Positions 46,573 to 56,098 of a DNA stretch of 56,098 nucleotides are shown piece after piece (position 1 is the stretch's first letter; the number at the start of each line of letters is the position of its first letter). The stretch spans positions 1 through 56,098 of the forward strand of contig JABDKF010000215.1 of assembly GCA_013003155.1 (NCBI GenBank). Direction: 5' to 3'. Source of the DNA: Woeseia sp. (GTDB lineage: Bacteria > Pseudomonadota > Gammaproteobacteria > Steroidobacterales > Woeseiaceae). The position numbers and the translations under genes are program-made. Under the pieces are notes generated by a model. It was not told the DNA's origin, searched no databases, and worked only from the letters and a program-made list of their open reading frames with translations.

Positions 46573-47538
46573 TTACACATTCTGAACCGTTACGTAGCTG
46601 ATGTACCCAATATATGCCGCCAGCAGGCAAAAGCCCTCGAAGCGATTGACTCGACCGACGTCATTGTCCTCGTAGGTCGTCGCAAACAAGACCAGCGTGA
46701 AGGCGACCATGACGAAAATGTGCAATGACAGCACCGATTGCGGCAGCGCCGTGGGTTCAATGGTGATTGCAATGCCTATGACGGCGAGCAGGTTAAAAAC
46801 ATTGGAGCCAACGATGTTACCTATAGCCAAACCGTATTCGCCCTTAAACGCACTCACGACTGATACCGCCAGCTCTGGCAGGCTTGTGCCTATCGCGACC
46901 AGCGTCAGACCAATAACAACTTCAGAAATGCCGAAGTCGAGCGCAATCTGAATTGCGCCTTCGACCAACAGGTCCGCACCGAGCAGCAGCGTCGCGAGGC
47001 CGACCAGCAACCAGATGATTGCGGCACGCATCGAGACGTCTACGGGAATCTCTGCTTCGTAATCACTGCGCATCGGGTCTGACGCCGAGGAACGAATACC
47101 GACGCGTGTCAGCCAGACCATCACGATGATCAGGCTCGCCAATAACACCAGGCCGTCGACGCGACTCAAATAAGAGTCGAGGAACAGGGAGACCGTTAAC
47201 AGCGAAACGGCGAGCAGTGCGGGCATTTCGCGGCGCAGCGTTGCAGACGTTAATTCAATCGGCCGCAGTAACGCCACGGTTCCGAGTACGAGGCCAATGT
47301 TCGCCGTGTTGGAGCCAATGGCATTGCCGATCGCCAGCGACGGCTCGCCGCGCAGCGCGGCAACTATTGACACGAGAACTTCCGGTGCCGAGGTTGCAAA
47401 GGCGACGACTGTCAGGCCGATCAGAATCGGCGCAATCCCAAGGTTTCTTGCGGTTGCTGCACCACCGTACACGAAGCGATCCGCGCCCCAAATCAGCAAT
47501 GCAAATCCGGCAACGACGTTAAAAATATTTCCTAGCAT
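46573..47538 (-). CDS. yrbG: Calcium/sodium antiporter family protein
   Basis: Inner-membrane cation exchanger of the CaCA family, about ten helices. The ATG at 47538 (MLGNIFNVVAGFALLIWGAD) fits the family N-terminus; an upstream in-frame start would add 27 unrelated residues. The two alpha repeats are visible: TSAPEVLVS with GNAIGSNTANIG, and GTSLPELAVS with GNIVGSNVFNLL. The acidic Glu in each PE pair is the ion ligand. It is 31 bases before kdsD and divergent from ibaG. Ion specificity is inferred. Confidence 0.92.
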   Translation of the reverse strand: MLGNIFNVVAGFALLIWGADRFVYGGAATARNLGIAPILIGLTVVAFATSAPEVLVSIVAALRGEPSLAIGNAIGSNTANIGLVLGTVALLRPIELTSATLRREMPALLAVSLLTVSLFLDSYLSRVDGLVLLASLIIVMVWLTRVGIRSSASDPMRSDYEAEIPVDVSMRAAIIWLLVGLATLLLGADLLVEGAIQIALDFGISEVVIGLTLVAIGTSLPELAVSVVSAFKGEYGLAIGNIVGSNVFNLLAVIGIAITIEPTALPQSVLSLHIFVMVAFTLVLFATTYEDNDVGRVNRFEGFCLLAAYIGYISYVTVQNV

Positions 47539-47703
47539 TCCGTAGAGTAAAACCTGTTCGACACGGTTTCCGGAACCGTTGCAGGATTCCGACCAAGCGA
47601 GGACTTGAATCATACACAATCGCCTCTGGGCATTGGACGAAAGCTACGATTTGCTACACTTGCCGGCCTGATTGAGCGGCGGGCCTCCGTTGCACTAGAG
47701 CCG

Positions 47704-49237
<1,534 letters not shown>

Positions 49238-49245
49238 TCATCGCA

Positions 49246-50322
49246 TCAAGGCCCGGGCGGTCGCTCCGCGACGGTCAATTGTACGAGAAAGCGCTGGCCG
49301 TCGCGCCAGCAGCTCATGTCCACTGTATCGCCAGGCTCAAGGCCCGCGACGATCAGCAGAGCTTGCTGGCGGCTGCGGATGGCTTCGCCATTGATGGTCA
49401 GAATGACGTCACCCGGCAGTAGCCCGGCAGCTTCTGCCGGCCCGCTCGGAATCACCGTTTGCAGCACGATGCCCAGGTCTGGCTCCAAACCCAGCGCCGC
49501 TGCTTCTGCCGGCGCCAGCTCGGCGGGTTCGAGGCCGACCCAACCCCGGATAACCCGGCCATCCTGCTTGATTGCGGCGACGACGCCGCGGACCAGATCT
49601 ACCGGTATCGCGAAACTGATCCCTTCAGTACCGGCGTCCTGAGCAAGCACCGCCGTATTGATTCCGACGAGTTCACCGAGGCTATTTATAAGCGCTCCGC
49701 CTGAATTGCCCTCATTAATCGCGGCGTCAGTTTGAATAAAGTTTTCGAAGGTCATAAGACCGAGGAGACCGCGACCCGTCGCGCTGACAATTCCCTGTGT
49801 TACGGTTTTCGTCAGGCCGTAAGGATTGCCAATTGCAAGTACCACGTCGCCGATTCGCAACTGGCTGGAGCGGCCCAGCGGTATCGCCGGAAGCACGCCG
49901 AGTTCCACTTTCAGCAGCGCGAGATCCGTTTCGGCATCAAAGCCGACAACCTGTGGGTCGGCGATCCGGCCGTCTGCCAGCTGCACCCGGATTTCCGCGG
50001 CTTCTGCGACGACATGGTAGTTGGTGACCAGCAGACCCTCGCTATCGATGATAACGGCTGAGCCAAGACTCGTGTTCAGGCGCAGCAGAGGGGCATCGTC
50101 AGTGGCTTCTGTTCCGGCAATCCGCCGGCGCGTGTAGACGTTGGCGACGGACGGCGCACTTCTGTCAACGGCATCCGCGTAGCTTGCGGGCGCCGGCGCG
50201 AGCAGCGGACCGTTGCTGCCGGACAGCCATTCCGGTCGCAAGAGCACCACGAGAAATGCGGCGGCTAGCCCGATGCACGCCGATTGCAGCAAGAACAGCA
50301 CGACGGGCTTGATACGGGCCAA
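49246..50322 (-). CDS. degS: DegS/AlgW-type periplasmic serine protease with PDZ domain
   Basis: Inner-membrane-anchored trypsin-like protease; the family cuts the anti-sigma factor RseA/MucA in response to outer-membrane stress. The TTG start is chosen because GGAGG lies six bases before it and it gives a proper anchor (IKPVVLFLLQSACIGLAAAF). The catalytic triad is complete: His103 in TNYHVV, Asp133 in DLALL and Ser208 in GNSGG. One PDZ domain follows (about 260-350), so it is DegS-like rather than DegP-like. It is convergent with murA and divergent from petABC. Confidence 0.92.
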   Translation of the reverse strand: MARIKPVVLFLLQSACIGLAAAFLVVLLRPEWLSGSNGPLLAPAPASYADAVDRSAPSVANVYTRRRIAGTEATDDAPLLRLNTSLGSAVIIDSEGLLVTNYHVVAEAAEIRVQLADGRIADPQVVGFDAETDLALLKVELGVLPAIPLGRSSQLRIGDVVLAIGNPYGLTKTVTQGIVSATGRGLLGLMTFENFIQTDAAINEGNSGGALINSLGELVGINTAVLAQDAGTEGISFAIPVDLVRGVVAAIKQDGRVIRGWVGLEPAELAPAEAAALGLEPDLGIVLQTVIPSGPAEAAGLLPGDVILTINGEAIRSRQQALLIVAGLEPGDTVDMSCWRDGQRFLVQLTVAERPPGP

Positions 50323-50408
50323 TTGATTCCTCCAAAATATTCTGTCTTTACAGCTAGTTCGCGTACCGAGAAACTCACCTTGTCGGCGCCGCGATATAGC
50401 CAATTTTG

Positions 50409-50490
50409 AGCAGCCCCGTGTATAATGCCGCCTGGTTCCGCACCCAGTCCCGAAACCTTAAGTCATCCTGACTTAAATAACGGGGCTGCT
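50409..50490 (+). promoter_or_regulatory. Nested inverted-repeat element upstream of petABC
   Basis: Outer arms AGCAGCCCCGT (50409-50419) and ACGGGGCTGCT (50480-50490) are perfectly complementary over 11 bases. Inside lies a second dyad, TTAAGTCA (50458-50465) and TGACTTAA (50469-50476) with a 3-base loop, and a short CTGG/CCAG stem (50432-50435, 50444-50447). A perfect TATAAT is enclosed as well. It may be a structured RNA leader or a compound operator; see findings. Confidence 0.45.
50421..50426 (+). promoter_or_regulatory. petA: Probable -10 box for petABC
   Basis: A perfect TATAAT about 132 bases before the petA ATG, with no recognisable -35 at 16-18 bases. Transcription from here would start near 50433, so an activator may be needed. 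The flanking dyad at 50458-50476 would lie just after the start point. Confidence 0.4.
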
Positions 50491-50557
50491 GCAAATCTAC
50501 CAGTTTTTGAATCAAGCAAAGAAATAGCGGCTCTGAGCCTGCGTATGGGAGCGCCTG

Positions 50558-51139
50558 ATGACAGACGACGTTGATCGCAACAGACGTCATTTTCTTACCG
50601 TAGCCACGGCGGTAACCGGCGGGGCGGGCGTTGTGCTGGCCGCGATTCCTTTTTTATCGTCGCTGAAACCCAGTGCTCGGGCGCAGGCGTTGGGTGCCCC
50701 CGTCGAGGTGCCGCTCGACTCGCTTGAGCCGGGCGCGATGATTCGGGTCATCTGGCGCGGCAAACTGGTCTATGTGGTGCGCCGCGACGAGGCGATGCTG
50801 TCGCGCTTGCCGGAAACGGACGCGCTGCTGCGCGATCCCGAGTCCGAGGTGGATCAGCAACCGCCCTATGCGGTGAACGAATATCGCTCGGTGCGACCCG
50901 AGTATCTGGTCGTTGAAGGGTCTTGTACCCATCTGGGCTGTGCGCCACTGCCGGAGTTTGAGGTCGTGCCCGCCGAAAACTGGTATGGCGGATTTTTCTG
51001 TCCTTGCCACGGGTCGAGGTTTGATCTGGCCGGGCGCGTCTACAAAGGCGTGCCCGCACCGACCAACCTGCGGGTTCCGCCGTACCGCTTTATCCGTGAT
51101 GACGTCATCATTATTGGCGCCGACACAGGAGCAGCGTAA
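50558..51139 (+). CDS. petA: Ubiquinol-cytochrome c reductase, Rieske iron-sulfur subunit
   Basis: Carries the 2Fe-2S cluster of the cytochrome bc1 complex. The 193 residues begin with a twin-arginine-type signal anchor ([17 protein letters not shown]). Cluster ligands are Cys123 and His125 in CTHLGC and Cys148 and His151 in CPCHGS, with Cys128 and Cys150 as the disulfide. Directly followed by petB with no gap. The upstream region carries a TATAAT box and a nested inverted repeat. Confidence 0.97.
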   Translation: MTDDVDRNRRHFLTVATAVTGGAGVVLAAIPFLSSLKPSARAQALGAPVEVPLDSLEPGAMIRVIWRGKLVYVVRRDEAMLSRLPETDALLRDPESEVDQQPPYAVNEYRSVRPEYLVVEGSCTHLGCAPLPEFEVVPAENWYGGFFCPCHGSRFDLAGRVYKGVPAPTNLRVPPYRFIRDDVIIIGADTGAA

Positions 51140-52393
51140 ATGGCGCGTATTGAATCAGAGGTCGGAACGCCGAAGGGCGGACTGCTGAAATGGATCGACG
51201 ACAGGTTCCCGCTCTCCTCGACGATGCGGCAGCACGTTACAGAGTATTACGCGTCAAAGAACTTCAACATCTGGTACGTGTTCGGTGTGCTTGCGATGGT
51301 CGTGCTCGTGATTCAGCTCGTCACCGGAATTTTCCTGACGATGAATTACAAGCCAGACGCTTCCGAGGCGTTTGCGTCTGTTGAATACATCATGCGCGAT
51401 GTCGAATGGGGCTGGCTCATTCGCTACATGCATTCCACCGGCGCATCGTTCTTTTTTATTGTCGTCTACCTGCACATGTTTCGGGCAATGCTCTACGGCT
51501 CCTACAAAAAGCCGCGCGAGCTGATCTGGATTATTGGCATGCTGATATTCCTGGTCCTGATGGCCGAGGCGTTTGCTGGCTACCTGCTGCCCTGGGGGCA
51601 GATGTCCTATTGGGGCGCGCAAGTCATTATTTCCCTGTTTGGCGCCATACCGTTTGTCGGCGACGCCATAGTTGAAATAATCCGCGGCGACTACTCAATC
51701 TCCGATATCACGCTGAATCGCTTCTTTGCACTGCACGTCATTGCATTGCCGTTGGCGCTAATCGGTCTTGTGTTCGTGCACATCGTCGCGCTGCACGAAG
51801 TGGGTTCCAATAATCCGGACGGTATCGAGATTAAGGAAAAGAAGGGGCCTGACGGCGTGCCATTGGATGGCGTTGCATTCCACCCGTACCACACCAGCAA
51901 GGACCTTGTCGCGATCATTGTTTTCCTGATGATATTTTCCTTTGTCGTGTTTTTCGCGCCAGACATGGGCGGTTACTTTCTGGAGCACGCGAACTTTGAG
52001 CCAGCCAACACCATGGCAACGCCTGAGCATATCGCGCCAGTCTGGTATTTCACGCCTTACTACGCCATTTTGCGGGCGGTTCCCGACAAGTTATGGGGCG
52101 CCATCCTGATGGGCGCGGCCGTGATGCTGCCATTCTTTCTGCCGTGGCTGGATCGGTCGCGGGTTCGATCGATTCGTTACCGCGGCTGGATATACAAAAG
52201 CGCGTTGGCATTATTTGTACTCAGCTTCCTGATGTTAGGCTGGCTTGGACTTCAGCCTGCTGAAGACGTCTACGTAACCTTGGCCCGTATATTTTCCGTC
52301 ATCTATTTCGGCTTCTTCCTGTTGATGCCGTACTACTCCTCGATCGACAAGACCAAGCCGGTGCCAGACAGGGTGGTTTACAATGCTGATTAA
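51140..52393 (+). CDS. petB: Cytochrome b subunit of the bc1 complex
   Basis: Membrane subunit with the quinone sites and two b hemes. At 417 residues it is the fused full-length cytochrome b. The heme and Qo regions are seen in YMHSTGASFFFIVVYLHMFR, GYLLPWGQMSYWGAQVI, FFALHVIALPLA and the PEHIAPVWYF segment (the PEWY-like motif is PVWY here). About eight or nine helices. It starts immediately after petA and overlaps petC by 11 bases. Confidence 0.97.
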   Translation: MARIESEVGTPKGGLLKWIDDRFPLSSTMRQHVTEYYASKNFNIWYVFGVLAMVVLVIQLVTGIFLTMNYKPDASEAFASVEYIMRDVEWGWLIRYMHSTGASFFFIVVYLHMFRAMLYGSYKKPRELIWIIGMLIFLVLMAEAFAGYLLPWGQMSYWGAQVIISLFGAIPFVGDAIVEIIRGDYSISDITLNRFFALHVIALPLALIGLVFVHIVALHEVGSNNPDGIEIKEKKGPDGVPLDGVAFHPYHTSKDLVAIIVFLMIFSFVVFFAPDMGGYFLEHANFEPANTMATPEHIAPVWYFTPYYAILRAVPDKLWGAILMGAAVMLPFFLPWLDRSRVRSIRYRGWIYKSALALFVLSFLMLGWLGLQPAEDVYVTLARIFSVIYFGFFLLMPYYSSIDKTKPVPDRVVYNAD

Positions 52394-53144
52394 GAAAGGG
52401 ATTCTGCTTGGCTCTTGGTTGCTGCTGGCTACCGGCGCGGCGTTTGCTGCCAGTTCCGGCCCTGAACTCGAGAAAGCCGGAAACGACGTCGAGAACATCG
52501 CGTCGCTGCAGCGCGGCGCGCGCAATTTCATGAACTATTGCTCGGGCTGTCATTCTGCCAAGTACGTTCGGTATACGACGATTGCCAAGGATCTTGAGCT
52601 GTCGGAGGACCAGGTTGTCGCAAACCTGATGTTCAATGCTGACAAGACGTTTGAAACGATCAAGGTCAATATGCCCGAAGATGATGCCCGCCGCTGGTTC
52701 GGCCAGGCGCCGCCCGATTTGTCGCTGATGGCCCGGTCGAAAGGCACTGACTACATCTACAATTTCTTGCGCGGTTTTTACCTCGATGCGGATAGCCCGA
52801 CCGGCGTTGACAATCTTTACCTTGGCGGCACATCAATGCCTCATGTTTTGTGGGAGCTGCAAGGTTTTCGGGAGGCTGAATTTGCGGTCGAACAGGATAC
52901 GGGCGAAGACGGCGAAACGGTAGCCGTCACGCATTTTGAGAGTTTCAAGCCTGTGATTGCCGGATCAATGAGTGCAGAAAATTTTGATGCATTTGTACGT
53001 GATACGGTCAATTTCCTGGAATACATCAGCGAGCCGATTCGCAGCACGAGACGAGTGCTCGGGACCTGGGTGCTGATGTTCCTGATTTTCTTTTACATCA
53101 TTGCCTCGATGTTGAAGAAACAAATCTGGAAGGACGTGTCCTAG
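52383..53144 (+). CDS. petC: Cytochrome c1
   Basis: Heme c subunit of the bc1 complex. The 253 residues begin with a signal peptide (GILLGSWLLLATGAAFA). The heme-binding motif is CSGCH in FMNYCSGCHSAKYVRY; the distal Met is probably in GGTSMPHVLW. A C-terminal membrane helix (LGTWVLMFLIFFYIIASML) anchors it. It overlaps petB by 11 bases, so the three subunits are coupled. Confidence 0.97.
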   Translation: MLIKKGILLGSWLLLATGAAFAASSGPELEKAGNDVENIASLQRGARNFMNYCSGCHSAKYVRYTTIAKDLELSEDQVVANLMFNADKTFETIKVNMPEDDARRWFGQAPPDLSLMARSKGTDYIYNFLRGFYLDADSPTGVDNLYLGGTSMPHVLWELQGFREAEFAVEQDTGEDGETVAVTHFESFKPVIAGSMSAENFDAFVRDTVNFLEYISEPIRSTRRVLGTWVLMFLIFFYIIASMLKKQIWKDVS

Positions 53145-53202
53145 GCCGAATGCGTAGCGCTGGCGTGACGCGCCTTTGATCGCACCGCGCCTGGCCAATT
53201 CT

Positions 53203-53208
53203 TATACT
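53203..53208 (+). promoter_or_regulatory. sspA: Possible -10 box of sspA
   Basis: TATACT lies 25 bases before the sspA ATG in an AT-rich patch, with GAGGGG as ribosome binding site at about 53219. A TTGATC sits 21 bases upstream, too far for a standard spacer. Weak evidence. Confidence 0.3.
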
Positions 53209-53233
53209 TTATTAGTTCCGAGGGGACTTCACT

Positions 53234-53863
53234 ATGGCAGTTATTGCCAACCGACGCTCTGTAATGACACTTTTCTCCAGGCCGACTTGTATCCACAGTC
53301 ATCGTACGAGGCTGGTACTGGCAGAAAAAAATATCAATATCGAGATCGCAAATGTCGACGGTCCGGATCTTCCTGAAGACTTGATGGACCTGAATCCCTA
53401 CCACACGGTTCCGACTTTGGTCGACCGTGACCTCGTGCTCTACGACTCGCGGGTAATCATTGAGTATCTGGACGAACGTTTTCCGCACCCGCCCTTGATG
53501 CCGGTGGATCCGGTAACCCGAGCGCAATTCCGCTTGGCATTATTTCGGATCGAAACAGACTGGTATCGAATTGCCGAGGAGTTCGAGTCTGACGGCGATC
53601 GCAAGTTAAGTGTCAAATCCAAGAAGTTATTACGTGAAAGTATTCTCGCGAGCGCAGACTTGTTCGGCGCAGGAACGTACTTCCTTAGCGAGGATTTTTC
53701 GCTCGTTGATTGCAGTATCGCCCCAATTTTATGGCGGCTACCGTTATATGGCATTGATCTGGGATCGAAAGCGGAGCCCATAGAGGAGTACGCGAATCGC
53801 GTATTCGCGCGCCCGTCATTCCAGGATAGCCTGACCGAACTGGAACAGGAAATGCGCATGTAA
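53234..53863 (+). CDS. sspA: Stringent starvation protein A
   Basis: RNA-polymerase-associated protein of the glutathione-S-transferase fold that is important in stationary phase. The 209 residues show the thioredoxin-like N-terminal domain (VMTLFSRPTCIHSHRTRLVL) with the NPYHTVPTLVDRDLVLYDSR segment and the helical C-terminal domain. A good ribosome binding site, GAGGGG, precedes the ATG. It follows petC by 89 bases and precedes sspB by 175 bases, the order found in pseudomonads and relatives. Confidence 0.95.
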   Translation: MAVIANRRSVMTLFSRPTCIHSHRTRLVLAEKNINIEIANVDGPDLPEDLMDLNPYHTVPTLVDRDLVLYDSRVIIEYLDERFPHPPLMPVDPVTRAQFRLALFRIETDWYRIAEEFESDGDRKLSVKSKKLLRESILASADLFGAGTYFLSEDFSLVDCSIAPILWRLPLYGIDLGSKAEPIEEYANRVFARPSFQDSLTELEQEMRM

Positions 53864-53977
53864 CATATTGTTTTTGAGCGGCATGGCGTGCCCAGCGTGC
53901 GCCAGCAATGGTATCCTTAACGAAACAATTTATAGCCGCAAGTTGCACCGTCGCTGACGCGATTTCGCCCGTCAACG

Positions 53978-54022
53978 ATTTGCTAAGAAAAAATTTGCTA
54001 AGAAAAGATTTGCTAAGAAAAA
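53978..54022 (+). repeat. Three tandem 15-base repeats before sspB
   Basis: ATTTGCTAAGAAAAR is repeated three times at 53978-53992, 53993-54007 and 54008-54022 with only the last base changing. It ends 16 bases before the sspB start. Read in the sspB frame it spells FAKK(K/R) three times, but no normal start codon precedes it after the in-frame stop at 53955. Confidence 0.9.
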
Positions 54023-54038
54023 GTCGGGAGCCCCAGAT

Positions 54039-54437
54039 TTGAGCACCCCCAGTCGCTCAAAAAGACCGTACCTCATTCGTGCGATGCACGAATGGATGGG
54101 CGACAATGGCAATACTCCGCACATTGTCGTCGACGCATCGGCCGAAGGTGTCGTCGTTCCGCAAGAACACGTCAAAGACGGCAAGATAATCCTGAATATC
54201 AGTAATTCTGCTGCCCACAACTTAAATATGACGAACGAGGCGGTGAGTTTCCGGGCACGGTTTTCCGGAGTAGCGTTCGACGTCTGGGTGCCGGTAGTTT
54301 CAGTGCTTGGCATCTATGCGAAAGAAACGGGCCAGGGCATGATTTTTTCGCAGGGTGCGAATCAGCCGGAGCCACCGGATCCGGAAATAAAAGACGTGCC
54401 ACGCGCCGGCCGTTCACACTTGAAGGTCGTAAAATAA
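54039..54437 (+). CDS. sspB: ClpXP protease specificity-enhancing factor SspB
   Basis: Adaptor that brings ssrA-tagged proteins to ClpXP. The 132 residues contain the SspB core: RPYLIRAMHEWMGDNGNTPHI and VDASAEGVVVPQEHVKDGKI, followed by NISNSAAHNLNMTNE, and end in the flexible ClpX-binding tail with VPRAGRSHLKVVK. The start is TTG with GGGAG eight bases upstream. The N-terminal segment is preceded in the same frame by a Lys-rich repeat that may or may not be translated. It converges on gmhA. Confidence 0.95.
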   Translation: MSTPSRSKRPYLIRAMHEWMGDNGNTPHIVVDASAEGVVVPQEHVKDGKIILNISNSAAHNLNMTNEAVSFRARFSGVAFDVWVPVVSVLGIYAKETGQGMIFSQGANQPEPPDPEIKDVPRAGRSHLKVVK

Positions 54438-54456
54438 AAGCCGTCGAGAGTCGCTG

Positions 54457-55047
<591 letters not shown>

Positions 55048-55051
55048 TTAG

Positions 55052-55426
55052 TCAGGCTCCGGGTCTGAATGCATCCTGTATCCATTGTAGCGCGTATTGA
55101 CCATCCGACCGGCCGTCTATGGCAACAACATCGAAACGAACGGCGCAGGACTGCCACCGTTTGGAGCGCGACAGGTACCAGGATGCCGTTTGCGCAAGTT
55201 TTCGCTGTTTGTTGCGATCGATCGATTCGACTGCGCTGATCAAATTCCTGGCACGTCGAAAGCGCACTTCAGCAAAAACCAGCAGTTGGTCCGACCGCAT
55301 GACCAGGTCAATTTCGCCGAAACGGCAGCGAATGTTGCGGTCAACGTAACGCAGGCCATGACGCTCGAGAAATTTTCGCGCATACACTTCCGCCCTGGCG
55401 CCTTTCGTAGCTGTGCGTCCATGCAT
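55052..55426 (-). CDS. yraN: YraN/UPF0102 nuclease-fold protein
   Basis: A 124-residue protein of the UPF0102 family, related to the restriction-endonuclease-like fold. The start MHGRTATKGARAEVYA is the family N-terminus; an open frame upstream overlaps lpoA and is not used. The nuclease-fold motif is visible: NIRCRFGEIDLVMRSDQLLVFAEV with E-x-D and FAEVR. No biochemical role is settled. It sits between lpoA (13 bases) and gmhA (7 bases). Confidence 0.9.
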   Translation of the reverse strand: MHGRTATKGARAEVYARKFLERHGLRYVDRNIRCRFGEIDLVMRSDQLLVFAEVRFRRARNLISAVESIDRNKQRKLAQTASWYLSRSKRWQSCAVRFDVVAIDGRSDGQYALQWIQDAFRPGA

Positions 55427-55439
55427 GTGCGGTAATCGC

Positions 55440-56098
55440 TCAGCGCCCGCTGGCATCCCCGCTCGCGCCGGCTTCCTGGTTTGGCAAGTCAATACGGCCA
55501 GGCGGCAGTGCGTCGACGGGCAGGCGGCGTTGTTGATCGCCCGGTGCGGCGACCGGCTCGCCACCTTCAAACCGGGCCCAGGCAAGTTTGCGGTGAATCC
55601 GTCCGTCTTGATCCATGTACAAGCGACCTGTGGCACCGTCCACTTCAGGCATCCCCTTAAAACGCATCGAATGTAAATTCGCAATCAGTTGATAGGCATC
55701 AAAACCAAGCGCATGCAATCGACCCAGACTTTGTTGTTCGGGAAAAAGTTCGCGAAACTGACTGACGAGATCCGCGATCCACGGCTGCGGAGCGACTATC
55801 CAGGGTGTGTCAGCAAACATTATGCCGTTAAGGTCCGAATTGGAGCGTCCGTCCATTGCGTAGATGCGCGAGGTTGAGTAGACGGGGAGGTCACCCGCGT
55901 AATGAAACTTCAGCTGGGATTTCAACAGGCGGCCCTGCTGCGCGGTCGCAGCAAGAAATATGAAGTCCGCGTCTTGCCTGCGCCGCGGGTCGTATTGTAG
56001 TGGCCCGCCAATATTTGCCCGCAGCCGCTGATAGCGTTGCACGCTTTCGGTGAGCAACATCAGGTTTTCAATTTCGAATGAAAAATCATTCTTATCCG
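55440..56098 (-). CDS. lpoA: Penicillin-binding-protein activator LpoA, C-terminal part only
   Basis: The last 219 codons of lpoA are visible; the N-terminal part with the lipoprotein signal lies beyond the right edge. The frame is open to the edge. The domain is the periplasmic-binding-protein-like LpoA C-terminal domain: QYDPRRRQDADFIFLAA and MFADTPWIVAP are typical. In E. coli LpoA activates PBP1A from the outer membrane. It leads a minus-strand operon lpoA-yraN-gmhA. Confidence 0.9.
   Translation of the reverse strand, partial: DKNDFSFEIENLMLLTESVQRYQRLRANIGGPLQYDPRRRQDADFIFLAATAQQGRLLKSQLKFHYAGDLPVYSTSRIYAMDGRSNSDLNGIMFADTPWIVAPQPWIADLVSQFRELFPEQQSLGRLHALGFDAYQLIANLHSMRFKGMPEVDGATGRLYMDQDGRIHRKLAWARFEGGEPVAAPGDQQRRLPVDALPPGRIDLPNQEAGASGDASGR

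Overview
The window is a stretch of core chromosome from a Gram-negative bacterium, almost certainly a gammaproteobacterium. The evidence is the gene order: yrbG-kdsD-kdsC-lptCAB-rpoN-hpf-ptsN-rapZ-mgtE, then ibaG-murA, a DegS/AlgW protease, petABC-sspAB and gmhA-yraN-lpoA, which is the conserved gammaproteobacterial order. Base composition is moderately GC-rich. The pyrophosphate-linked pair pfp and hppA together with a cytochrome bc1 complex suggests an aerobic or facultative, probably environmental or marine lineage; that placement is inference. I see no rRNA, tRNA, CRISPR array, insertion sequence, phage gene or integrase, and no clear compositional island.

Layout. 1-2479: the N-terminal 659 residues of a two-propeller periplasmic sensor running off the left edge, then a 500-base gap with an orphan terminator. 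2480-7795: hldE-waaA (LPS inner core) facing an operon of a methyltransferase-like protein, a rhodanese and tolC. 8150-10480: a membrane GGDEF-EAL protein with PAS domains. 10565-15051: hppA and pfp (PPi-driven proton pump and PPi-dependent phosphofructokinase), divergent from adk. 15048-20322: rnd, a membrane protein, mpl, a Lon-substrate-binding-domain protein, hemL and rubredoxin. 20345-24647: an operon metK-ahcY-cpdA-TraB/GumN. 24835-32096: tkt-gap-pgk and pyk, interrupted by an opposite-strand PhoX-like gene. 32111-38085: a penicillin-acylase-family protein, a MoxR ATPase, a VWA protein and a patatin. 38078-47538: the long minus-strand mgtE-rapZ-ptsN-hpf-rpoN-lptBAC-kdsCD-yrbG block. 47704-56098: ibaG-murA, degS-like, petABC, sspAB, gmhA, yraN and the C-terminal part of lpoA.

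How the genes connect. Several genes build or export LPS (gmhA and hldE for heptose; kdsD, kdsC and waaA for Kdo; lptA, B and C for transport). mpl, murA and lpoA serve peptidoglycan. pfp, hppA, gap, pgk, pyk, tkt and adk form a central-carbon and phosphate-energy set in which PPi can drive glycolysis or proton pumping. metK and ahcY form the SAM/SAH branch.

No wholly new multi-gene system is evident. The observations most worth a second look are a nested inverted-repeat element upstream of petABC, an orphan terminator suggesting a small RNA near 2.3 kb, a methyltransferase-like protein lacking the usual PIMT active-site motif beside tolC, cpdA lacking a clear start codon while in frame with the ahcY stop, a pyk-acylase-MoxR-VWA gene string, and a three-copy 15-base tandem repeat in front of sspB. 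Three convergent gene pairs overlap at their stop codons, and several genes appear to use GTG or TTG starts.
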